This document shows positions 52,046 to 60,584 of a stretch of 64,000 nucleotides of DNA, in pieces. The stretch comes from Streptomyces hokutonensis (GTDB taxonomy: Bacteria; Actinomycetota; Actinomycetes; Streptomycetales; Streptomycetaceae), in NCBI RefSeq assembly GCF_000376565.1, contig NZ_BARG01000047.1, forward strand, positions 62,001 through 126,000, written 5' to 3'. The translations under genes were made by a program, and so were the position numbers. How positions within the stretch are numbered: position 1 is the first letter of the stretch; every line of letters begins with the position of its first letter. Below the pieces are notes generated by a model. It was given only the letters and a program-made list of their open reading frames with translations, had not been told where the DNA came from and did not search any database.

Positions 52046-52141
52046 CATCGGCGGGGCGCGGCACGGGCGTTGTCAGTGGTGCCGCCTAACGTCGTGGTCA
52101 TGAGGCCGGTGCGCGAAGCACCCGGCGGTGAGGGGACAGCC

Positions 52142-52468
52142 ATGTACCGACAGGGAGACGTGCTGATCGTGCCGGTCGCGCAGGAGGCGGTGCCCGCCCA
52201 CGCGGCGCACGCCCCGCGCGAGCGGCGCGACGGACGCGGACGGCTCGTGCTGGCGCTGGGGGAGGTGACCGGCCACGCCCACGCGGTCGTCGGGCCGGGG
52301 GAGTTGGTGCGCGAGCCGGGTCCCTACGGCCCGTTGCTGCTGCATCTGCCCCAGGGCGGCCGGGTGGTGCACGAGGAGCACGCGGCGATCACGCTGCCCA
52401 AGGGGTGGTTCCGGGTCGTCAGACAGCGGGAGTACGTGCCCGGTTCCGTACGGATCGTGGCCGACTGA
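52142..52468 (+). CDS. small conserved protein divergent from the STM4015-like gene
   Basis: A 108-residue soluble protein, MYRQGDVLIVPVAQEAVPAHAAHAPRERRDGRGRLVLALGEVTGHAHAVVGPGELV. It is beta-rich, with a GHAHAV motif that could bind metal and HLPQGGRVVHEEHAAITLPKGWFRVVRQREY near the end. The ATG at 52142 has GAGGGG 6 bases upstream. It is divergent from the five-gene cluster over a shared palindrome and lies in one direction with the DUF6745-like gene. I recall similar short proteins beside DUF6745 proteins; function unknown. Confidence 0.78.
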   Translation: MYRQGDVLIVPVAQEAVPAHAAHAPRERRDGRGRLVLALGEVTGHAHAVVGPGELVREPGPYGPLLLHLPQGGRVVHEEHAAITLPKGWFRVVRQREYVPGSVRIVAD

Positions 52469-52591
52469 GGGACCGGGACGCACCGGCGCTACGAAAGCGC
52501 CGGGCAAGGTGTGGAGGAGGGGCACGTGGGCGGGACGGACGTGGGAGTGGACGGGGCGATGGACCGGAAGCCGGGCGGGGGAGCGGGGAGT

Positions 52592-53668
52592 ATGACGGCG
52601 ATCGTGGAGCAGGACGTCGAGGGGGCCCAACTCGACCATGGGGGAACGCCGTTCGGCCCCTCCGCCGACCTCGCGCAGTGGCGGGCGTGGGCCTCGGCGA
52701 CCGGCCCCGCTGACCGGGCGAGCGCCGAGGAGGGCGTCCGGCGGGCCTACCGGCTGGCAGGCCTCGCGGAACCGGAGAGCGTGGTCTGGGCGGGTTCACC
52801 GCGCGCGGCGGTCGCGCTCCTCCGGGAGCTGACGGACCGGGGCCCGAGCGTACGGGACGCGGTGCGCAGCGCGCCGTGGGCGGCCGCGAGACGGCTGCTG
52901 CACGCCGAGTTGGGGCCCGCCGGATGGTCCGCGCACTGGGCGGCGACCGGCGGACGGCTGTGGCCGTCGACGCAGGCCCTGGTGGACCGGATCCGTACGG
53001 GCGTGATCGAGGACCTGGCCGGGAGCGACACCGGCAAGGAGGCCGCGGAGATCCGGCTGCTCCTCCTGGACGCGGTGCTCGGGCAGCACGACGCGCCGTG
53101 GCTCGCGGCGTTCCCCGCCGCCGACGGCCCGATCGACGCGCTGTCCACGGTGTGCCGAGGCGCCGGCTGGTGGTGGCCGTTCGCGCGGGTCGCGGTGGTG
53201 TCGGAACGCCCCTCGGCCCTCCACCGCGACGAGGCGGGACGACTGGACCACGGGGACGGCCCGGCGCTCGCGTACCCGGACGGCTTCGCCCTGCACGCCT
53301 GGCGCGGCATGCCGGTCCCGGCCGCCTTCCTGGCCGAACTGCCCGCGCTGACCCCCGAACGCGTCCGGGCCGAGGAGAACGCCGAGCTGCGCCGCGTGAT
53401 GCTCGAGTACTACGGCTACGACCGGTACCTGGCCGATTCGGGCGCCCGCCCCCTGCACCGGGACGAGACGGGCACGCTGTGGCGGATCGACCTGGCCGAC
53501 GACGAGCCCGTGGTCATGGTGGAGGTCCTCAACTCCACACCGGAGCCCGACGGTACCCACCGCACGTACTGGCTGCGGGTCCCTCCGTCGACGCGCACGG
53601 CCAGAGCGGGAGTGTCCTGGACCTTCGGCCTGGCCGCGGAGGCGTACGCACCGGAGCGGGAGACCTGA
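52592..53668 (+). CDS. DUF6745-like protein
   Basis: A 358-residue soluble protein. Family pieces: WRAWASATGPADRASAEEGVRRAYRLAGLAEPESVVWAGSP, DGPIDALSTVCRGAGWWWPFARVAVVSERPSALHRDEAGRLDHGDGPALAYPDGFALHAWRGMPVP and DSGARPLHRDETGTLWRIDL. The paired LHRDEAGRLDHGDGPALAYPDG segment is a short repeat-like motif that recurs in this kind of protein. The start is uncertain (ATG 52592 with a GGGGGAG site; GTG 52511 or ATG 52559 upstream). It probably works with the small protein ahead of it. Confidence 0.8.
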   Translation: MTAIVEQDVEGAQLDHGGTPFGPSADLAQWRAWASATGPADRASAEEGVRRAYRLAGLAEPESVVWAGSPRAAVALLRELTDRGPSVRDAVRSAPWAAARRLLHAELGPAGWSAHWAATGGRLWPSTQALVDRIRTGVIEDLAGSDTGKEAAEIRLLLLDAVLGQHDAPWLAAFPAADGPIDALSTVCRGAGWWWPFARVAVVSERPSALHRDEAGRLDHGDGPALAYPDGFALHAWRGMPVPAAFLAELPALTPERVRAEENAELRRVMLEYYGYDRYLADSGARPLHRDETGTLWRIDLADDEPVVMVEVLNSTPEPDGTHRTYWLRVPPSTRTARAGVSWTFGLAAEAYAPERET

Positions 53669-53675
53669 GGACGTG

Positions 53676-53720
53676 CCTCGCCCCGCGGCCCATGATCGTG
53701 GGGGGAGCCGCGGGGCGAGG
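53676..53720. terminator. hairpin between DUF6745-like and RNase genes
   Basis: CCTCGCCCCGCGGC (53676-53689) pairs perfectly with GCCGCGGGGCGAGG (53707-53720) around a 17-base loop, between convergent genes. Confidence 0.78.
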
Positions 53721-53789
53721 GGTGAGCGATGGTGCAGCCGGTGGGATCCGGACGCCCGGGTGACTACGGAACGGACCTGACGGATCGGC

Positions 53790-54179
53790 TCAGCAGCCGA
53801 AGTTGATCAGGTCGAAGGTCACGTAGTGGTCCGAGGTGTAGTAGTCCTCCTGGGTCTTCTTCCCGGTGACGATCCGCCGCGCTCCGCGCGTGGACGAGCC
53901 GGGAGTCTTGACCGTGTACTCGTGGTAGTAGCCGGACGCCTGGCTGGGGAGGACGCCCTCCTGGTTGCGGAAGACGACGCCGTCCTGCGAGTACGGGAAG
54001 GGCCCGTTCGTCGCGATCAGGTCGAGCGTGTCGTACGCCTGCGAAGGCAGGTCGCTGTAGCAGATGCTGCCGACCGCGGCGGCCGCCGGGGTCGCGGTGG
54101 CGACGGTGCCGCCGATGAGGAGAGTGGACAGGACGGCGGCTGCCGCGCCGATGCCGGTGATTCGTGGGGGGAATCTCAT
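53790..54179 (-). CDS. secreted guanyl-specific ribonuclease (RNase Sa type)
   Basis: A 129-residue exported RNase that cuts after G. A signal peptide ends near Ala-35. The mature part matches RNase Sa along its length (SICYSDLPSQAYDTLDLIATNGPFPYSQDGVVFRNQEGVLPSQ). Catalytic residues align with the RNase Sa set: E87 in YYHEY, R102 in GARR, H118 in SDHY, with the same spacing of 15 and 31. The disulfide Cys are C40 and C129, 89 apart as in RNase Sa. The cognate barstar-like inhibitor is not seen near it. Confidence 0.95.
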   Translation of the reverse strand: MRFPPRITGIGAAAAVLSTLLIGGTVATATPAAAAVGSICYSDLPSQAYDTLDLIATNGPFPYSQDGVVFRNQEGVLPSQASGYYHEYTVKTPGSSTRGARRIVTGKKTQEDYYTSDHYVTFDLINFGC

Positions 54180-54431
54180 GCGCTCATGATGACGCGCGTA
54201 GATAGTGGCATGTCAATGACAACCGCAGAGATTTTCCCGTCAAGTCCGATGAGTTTTCGGGAAGTTAACTTGGCGCGCGCCGTCTCCACGCGGTCCCCGC
54301 ACGGACAGGGAACACCTCCGTGGGTCGCGGGGCGAGGCGTGTCCGCCGAAAGTCTGTGATGCCGCGACTTTGGTCGACGATCCCCGTCGGGGAGGGGTGA
54401 CCGGCCCTGGCCGTGCGTAGATTTGTCGACC
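54180..54431. promoter_or_regulatory. divergent promoter region of RNase and two-component genes
   Basis: A 252-base gap. It contains the palindrome AAGTTAACTT (54262-54271), the inverted repeat TTTCCCG...CGGGAA around 54232-54262, and TTGACA on the minus strand (complement of 54211-54216), which could be a -35 for the RNase gene. TAGATT at 54418-54423 is a plausible -10 for the histidine kinase. Confidence 0.4.
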
Positions 54432-55679
54432 GTGACCGATGACAGGACCGCGCAGGTACCGCCGGCGTTCGCGGGGCGCCGCTGGCTGCTGCCGTCCGCC
54501 GTGGCAGACGAACTCGACCCCGACGTCGAACGGCGGGGACGGCCCCGCCGTACCGCACGCGACTGGGTCGTCGACACCTCCTGCTTCCTGCTGGCCGTGA
54601 TCATCGCGCTGATCGCCGCGCAGAGCCTCAGGGACGACACCTCGACCTCGCACGCCCTGGCCGTCGTGGACCAACTGATCGGAGTCCTGGCCTGCTTCTC
54701 GGTGTGGCTGCGCCGCCGCTGGCCGGTCGGGCTGGCGATCGCGATGATCCCCGTCGGCCTCGTCTCGACCACGGCGGGCGGCGCCGGTCTGGTCGCCCTG
54801 TTCACCCTCGCCGTGCACCGCCCCTTCCGGTACGTGGCCTGGATCGGCGGCGTCCAGCTCGCCCTGACCCCGATCTTCTTCTGGCTGCGCCCCGACCCCG
54901 ACCTGCCGTACGCCGGAGCGGTCGCGTTCACCGAACTGTTCACCCTCACCGTCATCGGCTGGGGCATGTTCGTCCGCTCCAAGCGACAGCTCATGCTCAG
55001 CCTGCGCGACCGCGCCCGGCGCGCCGAGACCGAGGCGGAGCTCCGCGCAGAGCAGGCCCAGCGGCTCGCCCGGGAGGCCATCGCCCGCGAGATGCACGAC
55101 GTGCTCGCCCACCGGCTGACCCTGCTCAGCGTGCACGCCGGAGCGCTGGAGTTCCGGCCGGACGCGCCCCGCGAGGAGGTCGCGCGGGCGGCCGGCGTCA
55201 TCCGGGAGAGCGCCCACGAGGCACTCCAGGACCTGCGCGAGATCATCGGCGTCCTGCGCGCCGGCGAGCCCGACGACACGGGCCGCCCGCAGCCCACGCT
55301 CGGCGCCCTGGACGCACTGGTCACCGAGTCCCGCGAGGCCGGCATGAAGGTCACCCTCGTCAACCGGGTCACCGACCCCGCGGCGGTGCCCGCCTCCGTG
55401 GGCCGCACCGCCTACCGCATCGCCCAGGAGGGCCTCACCAACGCCCGCAAACACGCCCCCGGCACCGAGGTCACCGTGACCGTCGGCGGCACTCCGGGCG
55501 ACGGCCTGGAGGTCGCCGTGCACAACCCGCCCCCGGAGGGGACGGTCCCGCACGTCCCCGGCTCGGGCCAGGGCCTGATCGGCCTGACCGAGCGGGCGAC
55601 ACTGGCGGGGGGACGGCTCGAACACGGCCCGGAGAAGGGCGGCGGATTCCGGGTCCGGGCCTGGCTGCCCTGGGGGTGA
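54432..55679 (+). CDS. sensor histidine kinase (NarL/DesK type)
   Basis: A 415-residue membrane kinase. Four to five hydrophobic spans lie in the first 170 residues, with no large extracellular domain. Then a coiled region, the HisKA_3 phospho-His motif REAIAREMHDVLAHRLTLLSVHAG, and a GHKL ATPase with RIAQEGLTNARKHAPG and GSGQGLIGLTERATLAGG. The GTG at 54432 is only 9 bases after a TAGATT -10, so the transcript may be leaderless. A TTG at 54423 is an alternative. It passes phosphate to the regulator encoded next. Confidence 0.93.
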   Translation: MTDDRTAQVPPAFAGRRWLLPSAVADELDPDVERRGRPRRTARDWVVDTSCFLLAVIIALIAAQSLRDDTSTSHALAVVDQLIGVLACFSVWLRRRWPVGLAIAMIPVGLVSTTAGGAGLVALFTLAVHRPFRYVAWIGGVQLALTPIFFWLRPDPDLPYAGAVAFTELFTLTVIGWGMFVRSKRQLMLSLRDRARRAETEAELRAEQAQRLAREAIAREMHDVLAHRLTLLSVHAGALEFRPDAPREEVARAAGVIRESAHEALQDLREIIGVLRAGEPDDTGRPQPTLGALDALVTESREAGMKVTLVNRVTDPAAVPASVGRTAYRIAQEGLTNARKHAPGTEVTVTVGGTPGDGLEVAVHNPPPEGTVPHVPGSGQGLIGLTERATLAGGRLEHGPEKGGGFRVRAWLPWG

Positions 55680-55717
55680 CCCGGCTTCTGCCCGCGGGGC
55701 CGTGGTTACGTAGCCCC

Positions 55718-56404
55718 ATGACTGCGATCAGACTGCTCCTCGTCGACGACGACCCGCTGGTGCGGGCCGGACTGTCCCTCATGCTGGGCGGCGCCGCCGA
55801 CATCGAGATCGTCGGCGAGGCCGCCGACGGCAGCGAGGTCGAGGAACTCGTCGACCGCGTCCACCCGGACGTCGTCCTGATGGACATCCGCATGCCCTCG
55901 GTGGACGGACTGACCGCCACCGAGCGGCTGCGCGCCGGCGGCGACGCGCCCCAGATCGTGGTCCTCACCACCTTCCACGCCGACGAACAGGTGCTGCGGG
56001 CCCTGCGCGCAGGAGCCGCCGGCTTCGTCCTCAAGGACACCCCGCCCGCCGAGATCCTCGACGCGGTCCGCCGGGTCGCGGCCGGCGACCCCGTCCTGTC
56101 GCCCGCGGTCACCCGCCAGCTGATGGAGCACGCGGCAGGCACGGGCGCCGGCACCGACACCCGTCGCGCACGCGCGCGTGCCCGCCTCGCCGTCCTGGGA
56201 GACCGCGAACGCGAGGTCGCCGTCGCCGTCGGACAGGGCCTCGCCAACGCCGAGATCGCCGCCGGCCTCTTCATGAGCGTCGCCACCGTCAAGACCCACG
56301 TCTCCCGCGTCCTGGCCAAGCTCGACCTCAACAACCGTGTGCAGATCGCCCTGTTGGCGTACGACGCGGGCCTCCTCGAAGAGGACGGCGACGCCGGGCA
56401 CTAG
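55718..56404 (+). CDS. NarL-family response regulator
   Basis: A 228-residue regulator. The receiver domain (LLLVDDDPLVRAGL, phospho-acceptor D56 in DVVLMDIRMPS, VLTTF and the conserved Lys in FVLKDTPP) is followed by a LuxR helix-turn-helix (LGDREREVAVAVGQGLANAEIAAGLFMSVATVKTHVSRVLAKLDLNNRVQIALLAY). ATG at 55718, 38 bases after the kinase stop, so they form one unit. The target genes are unknown; the P450 gene follows 65 bases later. Confidence 0.94.
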   Translation: MTAIRLLLVDDDPLVRAGLSLMLGGAADIEIVGEAADGSEVEELVDRVHPDVVLMDIRMPSVDGLTATERLRAGGDAPQIVVLTTFHADEQVLRALRAGAAGFVLKDTPPAEILDAVRRVAAGDPVLSPAVTRQLMEHAAGTGAGTDTRRARARARLAVLGDREREVAVAVGQGLANAEIAAGLFMSVATVKTHVSRVLAKLDLNNRVQIALLAYDAGLLEEDGDAGH

Positions 56405-56469
56405 CCGCTGCCGCCGCGCGTTCCCACTGCACTGGGAGATCTCGGGGGATCGTCCGGAGGGGGCAGCAC

Positions 56470-57654
56470 ATGACCAAGCTGATCGACTTGGGGGAGTTCG
56501 GCGCGGAGTTCCGAAGGAACCCGCATCCGGTGTACGCCCGGCTGCGCGAGCGCGGGCCGGTGCACCTCGTGCGCCTGCCGGAGCCGGACGAGCACCACGT
56601 GACCTGGCTGATCGTGGGGTACGAGGAGGCGCGCGCGGCGCTCGCCGACCCCCGGCTGGCCAAGGACGGCGCCAAGGTCGGGGTGACGTTCCTCGACGAG
56701 GAGCTGATCGGCAAGTACCTGCTGACCGCCGACCCGCCGCAGCACACCCGCCTGCGCGGGCTCATCGCCCGCTCCTTCACCATGCGCCGCGTCGAGGAAC
56801 TGCGCCCGCGCGTCCAGCAGATCACCGACGAACTCCTCGACGCGATGCTGCCGTCGGGCCGCGCGGACCTCGTCGAGTCGCTCTCCTACCCGCTGCCCAT
56901 CACCGTGATCTGCGAGCTGCTCGGCGTGCCCGACATGGACCGCGCGGAGTTCCGCAAGCTGTCCACGGAGGCGGTGGCGCCCACCAGTTCGGGCAGTGAG
57001 TACGACGCGTTCGTGCGGCTCGCCGAGTACCTCGGCGACCTGATCGAGGACAAGCGCTGCGCCGGCCCGAGCGGCGACCTGCTCAGCGACCTGATCCGCA
57101 CCACCGCCGAGGACGGCGACCGGCTCTCCCCGCAGGAACTGCGGGGCATGGCCTTCATCCTGCTCATCGCCGGCCACGAGACCACCGTCAACCTCCTCAC
57201 CAGCGGCGTCCACGCCCTGCTCACGCACCCGGACCAACTCGTCGCCCTGCGCGCCGACATGACCCTCCTCGACGGCGCGATCGAGGAGATGCTGCGCTAC
57301 GAGGGCCCGGTGGAGAACGGCACGTTCCGCTTCGCCGCGGAATCCCTGGACATCGCCGGCACCCACGTCGCGAAGGGCGACGCGGTCATGGTCGGCCTGA
57401 CCGCCGCCGACCGCGACGCGGCCCGCTTCCCTGCCCCGGACCGCTTCGACATCCGCCGCGAAACCCGAGGTCACCTCGCCTTCGGCCACGGCATCCACTA
57501 CTGCCTGGGCGCCCCGCTGGCCCGCCTCGAAGCACGCACGGCGATACGGACGCTGCTGGAGCGTGCCCCCGGCCTCGCCCTGGACGGCCCGCCCGGCGAC
57601 TGGCTCCCGGGCATGCTGATGCGCGGGATGCGCAGCCTGCCGGTGCGCTGGTAG
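56470..57654 (+). CDS. cytochrome P450 (CYP107-like)
   Basis: A 394-residue soluble bacterial P450. I-helix oxygen-activation motif AGHETT, K-helix E-x-x-R in EEMLRYEGPV, and the heme loop FGHGIHYCLGAPLARLEA with the heme Cys at about 345. LLTADPPQHTRLRGLIARSFTMRRVE is the typical C-helix region. ATG with GGAGGG upstream. No ferredoxin or ferredoxin reductase gene is next to it. Substrate unknown; not part of an obvious biosynthetic cluster. Confidence 0.95.
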   Translation: MTKLIDLGEFGAEFRRNPHPVYARLRERGPVHLVRLPEPDEHHVTWLIVGYEEARAALADPRLAKDGAKVGVTFLDEELIGKYLLTADPPQHTRLRGLIARSFTMRRVEELRPRVQQITDELLDAMLPSGRADLVESLSYPLPITVICELLGVPDMDRAEFRKLSTEAVAPTSSGSEYDAFVRLAEYLGDLIEDKRCAGPSGDLLSDLIRTTAEDGDRLSPQELRGMAFILLIAGHETTVNLLTSGVHALLTHPDQLVALRADMTLLDGAIEEMLRYEGPVENGTFRFAAESLDIAGTHVAKGDAVMVGLTAADRDAARFPAPDRFDIRRETRGHLAFGHGIHYCLGAPLARLEARTAIRTLLERAPGLALDGPPGDWLPGMLMRGMRSLPVRW

Positions 57655-57733
57655 AACGGCCGCACCGGACGGCCGTAGCAGCCGTCCAAGGTGTGACGAA
57701 AGCCGTAGTGGAAGCCCCAGGAGGCCCCCTCTC

Positions 57734-58162
57734 GTGACCGCACTCGTGGAGTTCGACCTGGCCATGGCCCGCAAGGCGCTGGAGAGCCAGCCCTTCAGCA
57801 GGCTGATCGGCGCCCGGCTGAGTGCCTTCGGGGACGGCGGCGCCACGCTGGAGATCGACATCAGGGAGGACCTCCACCAGCAGAACGGCTTCGTGCACGG
57901 CGGAGTCCTCTCCTACGCCGCCGACAACGCGCTCACCTTCGCGGGCGGCACGGTCCTCGGTCCGGCGGTCCTCACCGGCGGCCTCACCATCCAGTACGTC
58001 CGTCCGGCCACCGGCGCCACCTTGCGCGCCCGGGCCGAGGTCGTCCAGGCCGGCCGCCGCCAGGCCGTGGTCCGCTGCGACGTCCTCGCGGTCGCCGACG
58101 ACGGCACGGAGACGCTCTGCGCGGTGGCCCAGGGCACGGTCCTGTCGGTCCGTACGTCCTGA
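57734..58162 (+). CDS. PaaI-family hotdog thioesterase
   Basis: A 142-residue hotdog protein of the PaaI/YbgC kind. ESQPFSRLIGARLSAFGDGGATLEIDIREDLHQQNGFVHGGVLSYAADNALTFAGGT shows the catalytic NGFVHGG loop with the Asp nearby. Such enzymes cleave acyl-CoA or phenylacetyl-CoA esters. GTG at 57734, following the P450 gene by 79 bases; a link is possible but not shown. The next gene follows after 12 bases. Confidence 0.9.
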   Translation: MTALVEFDLAMARKALESQPFSRLIGARLSAFGDGGATLEIDIREDLHQQNGFVHGGVLSYAADNALTFAGGTVLGPAVLTGGLTIQYVRPATGATLRARAEVVQAGRRQAVVRCDVLAVADDGTETLCAVAQGTVLSVRTS

Positions 58163-58174
58163 GAGGGGCCGTAG

Positions 58175-58675
58175 ATGCTGCGCACCGCGGAGATCACCGC
58201 CGAACTGACCGGGCCCCTCGCCGGGGACAACGGGCACCATCTGCACTGGAGTTCACAGCTCGAGTTCAGCGTCGACTGCTTCGTCTGCGAGCGGACCGGC
58301 CGCACGCAGGTGTTCGAGTGCGGTGCCGAGCGGGCCCTGTGCTCCGGCAGCCGCAGCGGCCTCCAGCGCCACCGCACGGCCGGCCGGATCGCCGCGTACG
58401 ACACGACGTCGGGTCCCGGGCGGCTGGCCCTGCGGGCCCTGGTCGACTTCTGGTGGGCGCCCTTCGAGGACACCAGGAACAGCAGGCCCGCCATGGCCCC
58501 GACCAGCCACCCCTGGGTGCGGTTGCACCTGCGCTCCTACTGCCCCGAGGCGAAGGAGGCGGCCACGTACAGCATCCAGACCAACCAGGGACGGCCGCGC
58601 GAACTGCGTTGCCCCCACTGCGACTTCGGGGCCGCCACGGACGCGGCGACCCCTGCGATACGACTGCTCAACTGA
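58175..58675 (+). CDS. hypothetical Cys-rich protein (166 aa)
   Basis: A 166-residue protein with paired cysteines that could bind zinc: CFVCERTGRTQVFEC near 34-48 and CPHCDFG near 148-154. LRALVDFWWAPFEDTRN and SHPWVRLHLRSYCPEAKEAATYSIQTNQGRPRE are the middle segments. ATG at 58175 with GAGGGG upstream. It is 12 bases after the thioesterase, so co-transcribed. Its last bases overlap the convergent oxidoreductase gene by 8. No family recognised. Confidence 0.72.
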   Translation: MLRTAEITAELTGPLAGDNGHHLHWSSQLEFSVDCFVCERTGRTQVFECGAERALCSGSRSGLQRHRTAGRIAAYDTTSGPGRLALRALVDFWWAPFEDTRNSRPAMAPTSHPWVRLHLRSYCPEAKEAATYSIQTNQGRPRELRCPHCDFGAATDAATPAIRLLN

Positions 58676-59684
58676 GGGCGTAGCCGCCCGCGATCTCACC
58701 GAGCCTGACCGGTCTTCGCTCGCGCCGGGACACCTCGCACGCCTCGGCGATCCGCAGCGCCTGGAGGGCCTCGCGCCCGTCGCACGGATTGGTGCGCTGA
58801 CCGACCACGACCTCGACGAAGGCGATCAGCTCGGCCTCGTAGGCGGGCCCGAAGCGCTCCAGGAAGCCGGTCCACGGCTTGGTCGCGGCCGGCGGCCCGG
58901 ACGGCTCGGTGGACGCGATCGGGGTGCGGTCGTCCAGGCCGACCACGATCTGGTCCAGCTCCCCGGCCAGCTCCATCCGGACGTCGTAGCCCGCCCCGTT
59001 CAGCCGGGTCGCCGTCACCGTGGCCAGGGTGCCGTCGTCCAGCGTGAGGACGGCGGCGGCCGTGTCGATGTCACCGGCCTCGCGGAACATCGCCGGCCCG
59101 GCGTCCGAACCGGCCGCGAACACGTCGACCACCTCGCGACCGGTCACCCAGCGCAGCATGTCGAAGTCGTGGATCAGTGTGTCCCGGTACAGCCCGCCGG
59201 AGATCGGCAGATAGGCGGCCGGCGGCGGGGCCTGGTCGGAGGTCATCGCCCGGACCGTGTGCAGCCGTCCCAGCCGCCCCGAGCGCACCGCCTCCCGGGC
59301 ACCCGTGTAACCCGTGTCGAACCGGCGCTGGAACCCCATCTGAAGGATCGTTCCCGCCGTCTCGACCTCGGCGATCGCCGCCAGCGAACCGGGCAGATCG
59401 AGGGCTATGGGCTTCTCGCAGAACACCGGGAGCCCCGAGCGTGCCGCCCTGCCGATTAATTCGGCGTGCGCCGACGTCGCCGTAGTGATCACCACGGCGT
59501 CCACGCCCCACTTGAAGATCTCCTCCGTGCTCGGTGCCGCCGTTTCCCCCAGCCGGTTCGCCAGCTCCTGGGCCCGTACCGGGTCCACGTCGGTGAGGAT
59601 CAGCGAACCGACCTCACGATGACGGCTGAGCGTCCTGGCATGGATGGTCCCGATGCGGCCCGTACCGATGACTCCGATGCGCAT
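58668..59684 (-). CDS. Gfo/Idh/MocA-family oxidoreductase (myo-inositol 2-dehydrogenase-like)
   Basis: A 338-residue NAD(P)-dependent sugar or cyclitol dehydrogenase. The nucleotide motif GVIGTGRIGTIHARTL opens it. AELIGRAARSGLPVFCEKPIALDL contains the catalytic Lys of the EKP motif (about 93-96), and LPISGGLYRDTLIHDFDMLRWV gives the Asp-His pair at about 163-167. IolG-type inositol dehydrogenases look like this. It is divergent from a GntR regulator; TGTCCGGACA palindromes there may be operators. ATG at 59684. Confidence 0.9.
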   Translation of the reverse strand: MRIGVIGTGRIGTIHARTLSRHREVGSLILTDVDPVRAQELANRLGETAAPSTEEIFKWGVDAVVITTATSAHAELIGRAARSGLPVFCEKPIALDLPGSLAAIAEVETAGTILQMGFQRRFDTGYTGAREAVRSGRLGRLHTVRAMTSDQAPPPAAYLPISGGLYRDTLIHDFDMLRWVTGREVVDVFAAGSDAGPAMFREAGDIDTAAAVLTLDDGTLATVTATRLNGAGYDVRMELAGELDQIVVGLDDRTPIASTEPSGPPAATKPWTGFLERFGPAYEAELIAFVEVVVGQRTNPCDGREALQALRIAEACEVSRRERRPVRLGEIAGGYALS

Positions 59685-59726
59685 GGGAACAAACTGAGGG
59701 CCGACCAGGCACGCTGTCAATGCGTA

Positions 59727-59736
59727 TGTCCGGACA
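59727..59736. promoter_or_regulatory. TGTCCGGACA palindrome between oxidoreductase and GntR genes
   Basis: A perfect 10-base palindrome with ATG-type flank (TATGTCCGGACA), 43 bases from the oxidoreductase start and 51 from the GntR start. It recurs once, at 60585-60594 just after the GntR gene. Confidence 0.55.
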
Positions 59737-59786
59737 ATCGAACTACATCACTTCCCGTCAACCATTCACAGAGCTACGCTCGGCCC

Positions 59787-60551
59787 GTGCCGAAACCAGA
59801 TGTGGACCCGACAGTGCCGCTCGAGCTCAGCGTGGACCGGAGCAGCCCGGTGCCGCTGTACTTCCAGCTGTCCCAACAGCTGGAGGCCGCGATCGAGCAC
59901 GGCTCGCTGACCCCGGGCAGCCTGCTGGGCAACGAGATCGAGCTGGCGGCCCGGCTCGGCCTGTCCCGGCCCACGGTCCGCCAGGCCATCCAGTCCCTCG
60001 TCGACAAGGGCCTCCTGGTGCGCCGCCGGGGCGTCGGCACCCAGGTCGTGCACAGCCAGGTCAAGCGACCGCTCGAACTCAGCAGCCTCTTCGACGACCT
60101 GGAGGCGGCCGGACAGCGCCCCGCCACGAAGGTCCTCGTCAACAGCGTCGTCCCGGCGTCCGCCGAGGTGGCGGCGGCACTCGGCGTCGCCGAGGGCAGC
60201 GACGTACACCGCATCGACCGGTTGCGCCTGGCCCACGGCGAGCCGATGGCGTACCTCTCCAACCACCTCCCCCTCGGCCTGCTCAACCTCGACACCGCGC
60301 AACTGGAGGCCACCGGCCTCTACCGGATGATGCGCACCGCCGGAATCACCCTGCACAGCGCCCGCCAGTCCATCGGCGCCCGCGGCGCGACGGCCGAGGA
60401 GGCGGAACGGCTGGCCGAGACGGAGGGCGCCCCACTCCTCACCATGCAGCGCACCACATTCGACGACACGGGCAGAGCGGTCGAATTCGGCAGCCACACC
60501 TATCGGCCGACGCGCTATTCGTTCGAGTTCCAGCTACTGGTACGTCCTTGA
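59787..60551 (+). CDS. GntR-family (HutC type) transcriptional regulator
   Basis: A 254-residue regulator. The N-terminal winged helix is PLYFQLSQQLEAAIEHGSLTPGSLLGNEIELAARLGLSRPTVRQAIQSLVDKGLLVRRRGVGTQVV. The C-terminal UTRA ligand domain follows (ATKVLVNSVVPASAEVAAALGV, IDRLRLAHGEPMAYLSNHLP). GTG at 59787 lies 6 bases after TACGCT, a -10-like box, so translation may be leaderless. It probably controls the divergent oxidoreductase and the following sugar kinase, possibly for inositol or a related sugar. Confidence 0.92.
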   Translation: MPKPDVDPTVPLELSVDRSSPVPLYFQLSQQLEAAIEHGSLTPGSLLGNEIELAARLGLSRPTVRQAIQSLVDKGLLVRRRGVGTQVVHSQVKRPLELSSLFDDLEAAGQRPATKVLVNSVVPASAEVAAALGVAEGSDVHRIDRLRLAHGEPMAYLSNHLPLGLLNLDTAQLEATGLYRMMRTAGITLHSARQSIGARGATAEEAERLAETEGAPLLTMQRTTFDDTGRAVEFGSHTYRPTRYSFEFQLLVRP

Positions 60552-60584
60552 GTGCCACGGTTTCACCCGTGTTGTTTGTCGTAA

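Noticed and set aside
53729..53763. Sequence encoding GAAGGIRTPG, often seen on the strand opposite tRNA genes
   Set aside because: I tried to fold the minus strand into a tRNA 3' half; no T-arm or acceptor pairing fits, so no tRNA is called.
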